Shown: piece by piece, positions 7,500 through 13,218 of the stretch | Position numbering within the stretch: the stretch's first letter is position 1 | Layout: each line of letters starts with the position of its first letter | Source of the DNA: Acidobacteriota bacterium | Lineage (GTDB): Bacteria; Acidobacteriota; Terriglobia; Terriglobales; Acidobacteriaceae | NCBI GenBank assembly: GCA_021799405.1 | Contig: JAJZAL010000100.1 | Location: 1-17,507 of the forward strand | Direction of reading: 5' to 3' | DNA length: 17,507 nt | Notes under the pieces: generated by a model | The model's database searches: none | Seen by the model: the letters and a program-made list of their open reading frames with translations, nothing else | Told to the model about the DNA's origin: nothing | Made by a program: the position numbers and the translations under genes

Positions 7500-7870
7500 C
7501 TTCCAGCCCTCTTAACGCGGTCTTCTTCACATCTCAGGTTTAGAACTGGCTGCGTAGAGATGCAGAATACGGCGACGAGACAATCAACACAAGAGAATGG
7601 ATGTACCCAGTACATTTGTATTGATTTCGAAGACTTGAGTAGGGAAATCAATTCTCAGGAGGACTGGTACATTCATCTCTATTGCGATAGAGACGAATGG
7701 ACCATGTGTTTTGACAATTGGCGATGGCTTGGCTGCATGGAGGCCGATGGAGGCGGAGTAGGCGAAAGCGGGAGCGAGACGGGGTCTTACCCGCACACCT
7801 CAACTCACCGCCTGAAAGGCTGCGGGCGCTCAGCGGTCTACTCTGCGCTGGTAAGCGCGATCCACCGACC
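7500..7870. other. 370-bp stretch without recognisable gene, rich in inverted repeats
   Basis: Open frames on both strands here have no recognisable domains and poor coding character. The stretch holds an ATGTAC-CCA-GTACAT palindrome (7601-7615) and a long near-perfect hairpin (7665-7704). It separates the LuxR-type regulator from the PilZ remnant and the export operon, and may hold regulatory sites or an untranslated RNA. Confidence 0.5.
7665..7704. repeat. Near-perfect inverted repeat, 18-bp arms, 4-base loop
   Basis: Left arm 7665-7682 (TGGTACATTCATCTCTAT) and the complement of 7687-7704 (TGGTCCATTCGTCTCTAT) agree at 16 of 18 bases around the loop TGCG. Only a short GTGTTTTG follows on the plus strand, so a simple intrinsic terminator is not clear-cut. 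It could be an RNA hairpin, a protein-binding site or the remnant of a small palindromic element. Confidence 0.7.
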
Positions 7871-8620
7871 CTACTGAACGAATGAGCGTTGGCCGAGAGG
7901 GAGCGATCTGGCTTCCGAATCTGCGCGGTCCATACGCGCCATCGGGGAATCGCGAATCGGTGCGGAGACCGCATAGAGCGCGAGCTCGACTCGTGTGGAA
8001 ATGCCGAGCTTGTCGAAGATCCGGAATAGATTGTTCCGGATTGTATGTTCACTCAGGTTCAGTTCGTGGGCGATTCCCCGGTTGGTTAATCCCTTCATAA
8101 CAAGGCGAGCCACATCCTCTTCGCGTTTAGTGAGCAGTTGGGTTCCGTTTGCATCAACAATGCGAAGCGGTGCAGACTGCGAGAGGGCGTTCAGGACTTG
8201 CAGGAGTTGTGGGCTGCTCGCCCAAATTTGACCTTCATTAACCTGCTCCACGCACCGACAGAGCTTCTCAACCCCGTCTTTCTTCAGGCAAAAGACTCCT
8301 CTGGCACCGGCACGAAAGACAGACACGATCAGATGGGCTTCCGTCCCCTCGGAGAGAATCACTCCCTTGACGCCCGGACAAATCTCATGCATCTGTCGAA
8401 GTGCTAGAACACCACTTAGCGGACCATCCTCCAGGGCCGTGCTGATCAGGGCTACACCCACCGATGTCGTACGAACAGCATCGAGGACGTCCTTCACACT
8501 GGCTGCGCAGGCGACAATGCGAAATCCCGGATGCTGATTGAGCGCCTGCGAGAATAATTCGGAATCCATCTTCCGCTCGCAGGCGATAAGAATAGCAATT
8601 GGCCGTTGACCCGTTCGCAT
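7871..8620 (-). CDS. LuxR/NarL-type regulator with atypical receiver domain
   Basis: 249-residue DNA-binding regulator. The receiver-like domain (about 8-125) lacks the acidic pocket. The usual Asp-Asp is replaced by ACE (13-15), and the phospho-acceptor position in GVALISTALEDGP is Ser60. The conserved Lys is kept (CLKKDG, 111-116). The C-terminal LuxR helix-turn-helix is intact: LTKREEDVARLVMKGLTNRGIA (163-184) and LSEHTIRNNLFRIFDKLGIS (189-208). Start: ATG 8620 sits just after GGGGGGAG. An in-frame TTG at 8662 would add 14 residues but has no ribosome site. It is probably phosphorylation-independent. It lies upstream of, and co-oriented with, the exopolysaccharide module, so control of that module is a reasonable inference, not shown. 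Confidence 0.88.
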   Translation of the reverse strand: MRTGQRPIAILIACERKMDSELFSQALNQHPGFRIVACAASVKDVLDAVRTTSVGVALISTALEDGPLSGVLALRQMHEICPGVKGVILSEGTEAHLIVSVFRAGARGVFCLKKDGVEKLCRCVEQVNEGQIWASSPQLLQVLNALSQSAPLRIVDANGTQLLTKREEDVARLVMKGLTNRGIAHELNLSEHTIRNNLFRIFDKLGISTRVELALYAVSAPIRDSPMARMDRADSEARSLPLGQRSFVQ

Positions 8621-8645
8621 AGCTCCCCCCGTGCAAGAGTATGCT

Positions 8646-8669
8646 TCTACGCTAGACGCCAAGCGTAGA
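8646..8669. promoter_or_regulatory. Perfect inverted repeat in the regulator leader
   Basis: TCTACGCT (8646-8653) and AGCGTAGA (8662-8669), separated by eight bases. It lies 26 bases upstream of the regulator start codon, so it could be an operator or a leader hairpin limiting translation. Confidence 0.5.
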
Positions 8670-8690
8670 TGAGAAGAGGCAGACCTTGCA

Positions 8691-8712
8691 GAGCCATATC
8701 TCGTGATGGCTC
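8691..8712. promoter_or_regulatory. Second inverted repeat in the regulator leader
   Basis: GAGCCAT (8691-8697) and ATGGCTC (8706-8712) around an eight-base spacer. It has the same geometry as the repeat at 8646-8669 but a different sequence. Confidence 0.45.
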
Positions 8713-8762
8713 GCTAAGTTGCGCTTCGAAGGTTGCGCCGACGGCCGAAGAAAAGTGAACCA

Positions 8763-8796
8763 AGTATATCTCAAGAGTAGAATTAGTCAAGACTAA
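8763..8796 (-). promoter_or_regulatory. Sigma70-type promoter of the regulator with overlapping palindrome
   Basis: On the minus strand TTGACT (complement of 8785-8790), a 16-base spacer and TATACT (complement of 8763-8768) form a good housekeeping promoter. Transcription would start near 8756 and give a leader of about 135 bases. The perfect palindrome TTAGTCTTGACTAA (8783-8796) covers the -35 box, as expected for a repressor or autoregulator site. Confidence 0.65.
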
Positions 8797-9024
8797 GTGG
8801 GCCTATAAACAGCGAGTGCGAGCGGTAACAAACAAGAATCCATAAAGTAATAAGCCGATGGTTACTGACAGGCGATCATGATGTTACGTCGGCGACTTCA
8901 ATGCCTTGCGCATCCGACAAGCTGCTACAGCCTCATGGTGGACTGCAAGCGCTCTGGTAACGGTTGATCCCAAACGCGCACGGCTCCGGCTCTTACCGTT
9001 ACGCAACCGAGAGTAGAGCACGCC
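8797..9024. other. Gene-free region upstream of recombinase fragment, with res-like inverted repeat
   Basis: No gene seen. GTAACGGT (8957-8964) and ACCGTTAC (8995-9002) form a perfect inverted repeat with a 30-base spacer, ending 22 bases before the recombinase fragment. A recombinase target site or operator is possible. Confidence 0.4.
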
Positions 9025-9306
9025 ATGTTGATATGCTATGCGCGCGTATCTACCAACAATCAGAATCTCGATCTGCAGATAGACGCGCTAATCACAACAG
9101 GTTGCAAGAAGAGCTTCCAGGAAAGAACAAGCGGCAGTCGCGCCGCGCGCCCCGCGTTCTCCAAAGCCCCGGAAACGTTGCGTGACGGCGACACCCTCGT
9201 TGTTTTTAAGCTGGGCCGGCTTGCCCGGGGCGTCAAGAATCTGGTCGACGTGGTTGTCGAGCTACTTACTGGTCTCTCTTCGCAGCTCGCAGTAGACTCC
9301 CGATAG
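9025..9306 (+). pseudogene. Serine recombinase (resolvase/invertase), truncated catalytic domain
   Basis: 93-residue fragment of a site-specific serine recombinase. The N-terminus has the catalytic motif LICYARVSTNNQNLDLQ with nucleophile Ser9 and Arg7. The second conserved block GDTLVVFKLGRLARGVKNLVDVVVEL (about 55-80) is present. Immediately after this the family sequence is lost (LTGLSSQLAVDSR, stop). The long helix E and the DNA-binding helix-turn-helix are missing, against a usual length of 180-200 residues. It cannot be a complete recombinase. It lies between the regulator and a tRNA gene and is probably debris of a mobile element. Confidence 0.85.
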
Positions 9307-9531
9307 AGGCTCCTTGAGGCTCCGCCGGAATCAAGTCTGAGCCCCTACTTCTACCAGCAAAAAGCGATGGTGGGGCTTTTGCCCTGAAATGAGCGTACCC
9401 TGTTGTCATGCAAATAGCACCTCAGGGACTCAATTGACCGGATAATTTGGACAATTCGGACGGAATGGGAATCGTACAAACTTCCTATTTTCCTAGATTT
9501 GCGAATGGAATGAGGAAGATAGAGAATGCGA
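9307..9531. other. Gene-free interval between recombinase fragment and tRNA
   Basis: No gene seen. A direct repeat GAGGCTCC-tt-GAGGCTCC lies just after the recombinase stop. A bulged stem GCAAAAAGC...GGCTTTTGC lies at about 9357-9384. No copy of the tRNA 3' end was noticed here. Confidence 0.4.
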
Positions 9532-9624
9532 TGGCGGAGAGAGGGGGATTCGAACCCCCGATAGAGCTTTTGACCCTATAACGGTTTAGCAAACCGCCGC
9601 CTTCAGCCACTCGGCCATCTCTCC
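9532..9624 (-). tRNA. tRNA-Ser (anticodon GCT)
   Basis: The minus strand folds as a class II tRNA. The acceptor stem GGAGAGA pairs with TCTCTCC, followed by discriminator G and an encoded CCA (9534-9532). The D-arm region is TGGCCGAGTGGCTGAAGGC. The anticodon arm CGGTTTGCTAAACCG carries GCT (9590-9588), which reads AGC/AGU serine codons. A long variable arm and a T arm (GGGGGTTCGAATCCCCC) follow. Length is 93 with CCA. A TATAAT box lies upstream at 9644-9639. Confidence 0.97.
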
Positions 9625-9638
9625 GGCGCTCAGAGGGG

Positions 9639-9644
9639 ATTATA
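9639..9644 (-). promoter_or_regulatory. -10 box of the tRNA-Ser promoter
   Basis: Perfect TATAAT on the minus strand, 14 bases before the tRNA 5' end. No clear -35 is visible at the expected distance. Confidence 0.5.
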
Positions 9645-9785
9645 CCGGAAGTGGCGCCCGCTGTGCGCGTGGATCGAATTCGCGCAGCCAAACGCACGCT
9701 GTTGCCATACCCGATCGCCGCGCGCGGGCGGCACGCTGCAGTCGCTTTCTCCTTCCTGCTCCGGGAAGGTATCGTTAGATTCACG

Positions 9786-11150
9786 ATGATGCGATTTGGC
9801 TCGAGGCCGGCCCAGCGGAAGATGCGCATTTTGCCGCTGATCGCGGCCACCTATTTCATGGTGTCGGGCGGCCCTTACGGAATCGAGGACATTCTGGGCG
9901 GCGCCGGCTTTGCCAGGGCCATCCTCATCCTGTTGCTGCTGCCTTTTCTTTGGAGCCTGCCGGCGGCGCTGATGATCGGCGAGCTGGCCAGCGCCATTCC
10001 CGCGGAAGGCGGGTTCTACATCTGGGTGCGGCGCGCGCTCGGGCCCTTCTGGGGCTATCAGGAGAGCTGGCTCTCGCTTTCTGCCAGCATCTTTGACATG
10101 GCCCTTTATCCGGCCATCTTCGTTCTGTACCTGGGAAAGTTCAGCCCTGGGCTCACCGCCGGCTGGAGGGGCTATGCATGGTCGCTGGCGGTGGTGGCGC
10201 TATGCTCCACCTGGAACCTGTTGGGCGCGCCGGAGGTGGGCGAAGACTCCGTAGGCCTGTTTGCGTTGCTACTGGCTCCGTTCGCTATCTTTATTGTTCT
10301 GGGATTCTGGCGGGCATTCGCGCTGCACCCGGCTGTGCAGTGGGGCCGCCCGGCAGCAGGCTCGGCCTCGGCAACGGCATTTTCTACTGCGATTCTGGTG
10401 GCGATGTGGAACTATATGGGCTGGGACAATGCCTCCACCGTGGCGCAGGAGGTCGAGAATCCCCAGCGCAACTACCCGCGCGCCATGATCGTGTCGATCA
10501 TTCTGGTCGCCGTCACCTACATTCTGCCGCTGGCGGCGATGGCGCTCGCCGGCCTGTCACCGAACAGCTTCTCCACCGGCGACTGGACGACGGCGGTGCG
10601 GGCGGTCGGGGGTCCGCTGCTTGAGATGGCGGTGGTGGCCGGCGGCTGCATCACCGGCATCGGCATGTTCAACGCGCTGGTGATGAGCTACACGCGGCTG
10701 CCCATGGCCATGGCCGAAGACGGCATGATGCCGCGCGTGCTGGCACGGCGCAATCGGCGTGGCGTCCCCTGGGTGAGCGTGCTCGTGTGCGGGCTGGCCT
10801 GGGCGCTGGCGCTCAAGCTGCCCTTTGACCGCCTCATCTCCATGGACCTGATTCTCTATGGATCGAGCCTGCTGCTGGAATTCGTGGCGCTGGCCGTGCT
10901 GCGCATTCGCGAGCCCAACCTTGAGCGGCCTTTCAAGGCCGGCAACCTGGTTACTGCCTGTCTGCTGGGAGTAGCACCGGCGGCGCTGATCGGCTATGCG
11001 CTCTACGCCGCGCGCGACGAAAAACTCACCGGCTCAATCTCTGCCTTGCTTTTCTCGGTTGCGGTGGGCGTGCTGGGACCGATGCTCTATTGGCTCACCG
11101 TGGTTCCGCTGGGGCGTCGCCGCCGGGCCGCGACGGCGACTGCGGACTAG
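9786..11150 (+). CDS. APC-superfamily amino acid permease
   Basis: 454-residue inner-membrane transporter with about 12 hydrophobic segments. The APC signature in the first helices is clear: LPLIAATYFMVSGGPYGIED (the unwound GGPYG substrate loop), then LPFLWSLPAALMIGELASAIP and GGFYIWVRRALGPFWGYQ. Later parts include MWNYMGWDNASTVAQEVENP (helix 6 region) and FNALVMSYTRLPMAMAEDGM, both typical of the family. It probably imports an amino acid or polyamine by proton symport, but the substrate cannot be assigned. Start: ATG 9786 or 9789 is preferred because the in-frame ATG at 9651 lies in the tRNA promoter region and would add 45 non-membrane residues. The ribosome site is poor (GGGAAGG about 15 bases upstream). 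It is convergent with the pyrophosphatase gene, 48 bases away. Confidence 0.9.
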   Translation: MMRFGSRPAQRKMRILPLIAATYFMVSGGPYGIEDILGGAGFARAILILLLLPFLWSLPAALMIGELASAIPAEGGFYIWVRRALGPFWGYQESWLSLSASIFDMALYPAIFVLYLGKFSPGLTAGWRGYAWSLAVVALCSTWNLLGAPEVGEDSVGLFALLLAPFAIFIVLGFWRAFALHPAVQWGRPAAGSASATAFSTAILVAMWNYMGWDNASTVAQEVENPQRNYPRAMIVSIILVAVTYILPLAAMALAGLSPNSFSTGDWTTAVRAVGGPLLEMAVVAGGCITGIGMFNALVMSYTRLPMAMAEDGMMPRVLARRNRRGVPWVSVLVCGLAWALALKLPFDRLISMDLILYGSSLLLEFVALAVLRIREPNLERPFKAGNLVTACLLGVAPAALIGYALYAARDEKLTGSISALLFSVAVGVLGPMLYWLTVVPLGRRRRAATATAD

Positions 11151-11198
11151 CGAGGCCCGACCGAAAGTTCAATGACCGTGGTTGCCGCCGCAGTGGCG

Positions 11199-11771
11199 TT
11201 AGCCTCTGGCCGGAACGGCCGCCTGCTGCTCGGCCTCGGCGCGTTTTGTTTTGCCCTCTTGATAGAGCTTGATGGCGCGCGCCACCCGGTCGCGGGCATA
11301 GGAAGCGTCGTGCCAGCCCCTGATCTCCACGCGCTTTCCCTCCAGATCCTTATAAATCGAGAAGAAATGGGTGATTTCCTTGAGCAGGTGTGGGTAGATG
11401 TCGGTGAAGTTCCAGATATTGGCAAAGCGTGGATTGTTCTTGCCCACGGCCAGCACTTTCTCGTCCAGGATGCCCTGATCCATCATCTCCAGCAGGCCGA
11501 TGGGGCGTACCTCCTGCACGCAGCCCGGGAAGCTCGGATCGGGCACCAGCACCAACACGTCCAGCGGATCGCCGTCATCACTCAGAGAGGAAGGGATAAA
11601 GCCGTAATCGCCAGGGTAGTGCACCGGTGAGTGCAGGTTGCGGTCAAGTTTAAAGACGTGCAGTTGCTTGTCGTATTCAAACTTTTGCGTTCCGTCTTTG
11701 GGGATTTCGATTACCGCGCGAAACACCTCGGGGGCGCGGTCACCGACGGGCAATTCCAGATAGTTGGTCAT
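11199..11771 (-). CDS. ppa: Inorganic pyrophosphatase, family I
   Basis: Soluble cytoplasmic enzyme hydrolysing pyrophosphate to phosphate, which pulls biosynthetic reactions forward. The product is 190 residues from ATG 11771. Active-site landmarks are all present: FEYDK (31-35), PVHYPGDYGFIP (49-60), the family signature DGDPLDV (66-72), the RPIGLLEMMDQG segment, DEKVLAV, and HFFSIYKDLEGK near the C-terminus. Most family members end soon after this point. Here a charged tail (GKTKRAEAEQQAAVPARG) is added. A GTG at 11798 in the same frame could start nine residues earlier but has no ribosome site, whereas AAGGAG lies 12 bases before the ATG. It is a single gene, convergent with the permease and divergent from purS. 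Confidence 0.96.
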   Translation of the reverse strand: MTNYLELPVGDRAPEVFRAVIEIPKDGTQKFEYDKQLHVFKLDRNLHSPVHYPGDYGFIPSSLSDDGDPLDVLVLVPDPSFPGCVQEVRPIGLLEMMDQGILDEKVLAVGKNNPRFANIWNFTDIYPHLLKEITHFFSIYKDLEGKRVEIRGWHDASYARDRVARAIKLYQEGKTKRAEAEQQAAVPARG

Positions 11772-11868
11772 TTCTTTGTAGATCTCCTTCGAGGTCACGA
11801 CCGCAATATCCGGTATCGGGGAATCGATCCGGAACCGGGGGCAGCGGCCGACACGCTACCGGAACTTC

Positions 11869-11874
11869 TATAAT
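11869..11874 (+). promoter_or_regulatory. Possible -10 box of purS
   Basis: A TATAAT only eight bases before the purS ATG. A start at the usual distance would give a transcript beginning at or within two bases of the start codon. No good -35 is visible. Confidence 0.35.
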
Positions 11875-11882
11875 CAAGGATC

Positions 11883-12128
11883 ATGAAGGCGCATGTCTAT
11901 GTCACGCTGAAGACGTCGGTCCTGGACCCCCAGGGCCAAACCATCCAGAACGCCCTGCACAAGATCGGATTTTCGGATGTGGCCGACGTCCGCCAGGGCA
12001 AGTATTTCCAGATTTCCCTGGGCAACGGACTCAGCGCCGAAGCCGCCCGCGAGAAGGTGGAGCGCATCGCCCGCGACGTGCTCACCAACCCGGTGATCGA
12101 AGAGTACTCATACCACATTGAGGAATAG
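11883..12128 (+). CDS. purS: Phosphoribosylformylglycinamidine synthase subunit PurS
   Basis: 81-residue small subunit of the three-part FGAM synthase (PurS-PurQ-PurL) of purine biosynthesis. It docks the glutaminase PurQ on PurL to channel ammonia. The sequence is typical over its full length: MKAHVYVTLKTSVLDPQGQT, ALHKIGFSDVADVRQGKYFQ, then a C-terminal helix and NPVIEEYSYHIEE. It starts at ATG 11883. AAGGA lies only two bases before it, too close for a normal ribosome site, so initiation may be leaderless. No purQ or purL follows within the window, so it is transcribed apart from its partners. Confidence 0.95.
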   Translation: MKAHVYVTLKTSVLDPQGQTIQNALHKIGFSDVADVRQGKYFQISLGNGLSAEAAREKVERIARDVLTNPVIEEYSYHIEE

Positions 12129-12150
12129 ACCCTGACAGCCGTTGGTGAAA

Positions 12151-12219
12151 GTTGGTTTTGTAAAAGGGCACGACCCTAGTCGTGCCGTAACGCCAACAAA
12201 ATCAGCGGGCTTGAGCCCC
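12151..12219. repeat. Double-hairpin intergenic repeat (acidobacterial type)
   Basis: A perfect stem GGCACGAC-CCTA-GTCGTGCC (12167-12186) and a second small stem GGGCT-TG-AGCCC (12207-12218) lie in a GTTGGTTTTG...CCAACAAAATCAGC context. From memory, very similar units (a 'GGCACGAC..GTCGTGCC' hairpin followed by 'GGGCTT.AGCCC') recur between genes in Acidobacteriota. It may also act as the purS transcript end, although no T-run follows. Confidence 0.6.
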
Positions 12220-12398
12220 AGATACAGCCCAAAGACTTTTCGGTCCGAATCCTGGTCGGCGTGAATGGCGTGCGAGAGCTAGAGCAGAGCCGACCTGGGA
12301 TAGCCTGTTTCCGAGGTAGATTGGTACTCCGAGGCGGCGCCGCCGCCAACGGATTGCCCGCCTCATGGCCCCATCTATGTTCCAGGGTCGTTAACCAT

Positions 12399-12800
12399 AG
12401 GCCAATCTATGAACTCACGCACGAGAGTCTTTCTGCGCTTCCAGGAACCCCTTTGCAAGAACAGATGATTCGAGAACGCAACGATCTCCAACGGCTCTTG
12501 AAAAGGCAGATCGACGTATTGGGCGAGGATCTGCTGATCTTGGCTCAAGAATTCTCTCAATGGGTGGACAGTAAGCGCCGCGTAGACGTGCGCGCTCTCG
12601 ATAGGGACGGAACTTTGGTCGTCATTGAACTGAAACGAACTGAAGATGGAAGCTACATGGATCTTCAGGCCATCCAATATCCGGCGATGGTTTCAATACT
12701 GAGCTTTCGGCAGGTGGTAGAAGCACATGCACGGTTCTTGAATGCAGAGTCGCCTGCATGCCCATCGCCTCGGAAAGACGCAGGGACATATCCGCGCTGA
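12399..12800 (+). pseudogene. DUF91/NucS-like nuclease, broken N-terminal fragment
   Basis: Residues encoded from about 12399 read RPIYELTHESLSALPGT, RERNDLQRLLKRQIDVL, then KRRVDVRALDRDGTLVVIEL and KRTEDGSYMDLQAIQYPAMVS. This is the start of the DUF91/NucS-like PD-(D/E)xK family, with the catalytic Asp (RVDV) and the ExK motif (IELKR). Homology stops near 12740. The last 19 codons are antisense to the higA fragment. The start is also damaged: CATAGGCCA stands where ATG-AGG-CCA would be expected, consistent with loss of one G, and upstream codons resemble no known protein. The usual protein is several hundred residues, so this is judged a non-functional remnant. Confidence 0.75.
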
Positions 12801-12945
12801 TTCCGGCTGCGCTGTTGAGAATGCGCGAGCGAATGATTCGTGAAACATGCAGATGCTTTGCAAGTGCGGTTACGCTCATCTCTCCCATTGACCCCCGCAG
12901 CACTTCACCGGGATGGAGAGGATTGTACATTTGGCTGATGGTCAT
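12622..12945 (-). pseudogene. HigA-type antitoxin, 3' truncated
   Basis: From ATG 12945 (GGGAGG upstream) the product begins MTISQMYNPLHPGEVLRGSM, then GEMSVTALAKHLHVSRIIRS, RILNSAAGISADMSLRLSEA. This is the XRE-family helix-turn-helix of HigA antitoxins. Family identity is lost after about residue 64 (near 12754). The remaining frame to 12622 is antisense to the nuclease fragment, so the C-terminal helix is missing. It overlaps the toxin remnant's operon position: the toxin stop lies five bases before this ATG, as in real higBA pairs. It might still bind DNA, but with most of the toxin gone it is probably a remnant. Confidence 0.75.
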
Positions 12946-12950
12946 TTCAG

Positions 12951-13085
12951 TTACCTCCCGTGATCGTCCTGATAGTCCACTACAATCCGATCCTCGCGTG
13001 CAAAACAGAACGTGACGCGCCGGTTTCGCCGCGCCGATGTTCCTTTCCGGCTGAGCAAATGGACCTTGAACAAAGATGCAACCGG
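12951..13085 (-). pseudogene. HigB (RelE-fold) toxin, only the C-terminal end remains
   Basis: The frame ending at TAA 12953-12951 encodes FKVHLLSRKGTSARRNRRVTF followed by CFAREDRIVVDYQDDHGR. This matches the end of HigB toxins (..FRLHPLxGxxKGxWSVxVNxNWRVTFRFExGDAxxVDYxDYH). The N-terminal two-thirds is absent upstream, a few residues before NRRV are missing, and Trp of NWRV is Arg. No plausible start codon precedes it. The toxin would be an mRNA interferase in intact form, but this remnant should be inactive. Confidence 0.65.
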
Positions 13086-13218
13086 CGCTTTGTGTTTCCC
13101 GCACTTGCTACAACGATGAGCAGAATGCCCAACGCAGCTACAGCGGCAATTCTGACCCTCCCATTGCCAAGGCCGGGTTTGTGCGCTTACGGTGATAGGC
13201 GGAGTTTCAGGAGACAGG

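Noticed and set aside
7410..7877. 155-codon plus-strand open frame over the gap and PilZ remnant
   Set aside because: Composition is not protein-like, no domain was recognised, and its first part is antisense to the PilZ-like frame. The hairpin lies inside it.
11208..11220. GGCCG-GAA-CGGCC stem as a bidirectional terminator between permease and ppa
   Set aside because: The stem is only five pairs, lies inside the ppa coding end and has no T-run on either strand.
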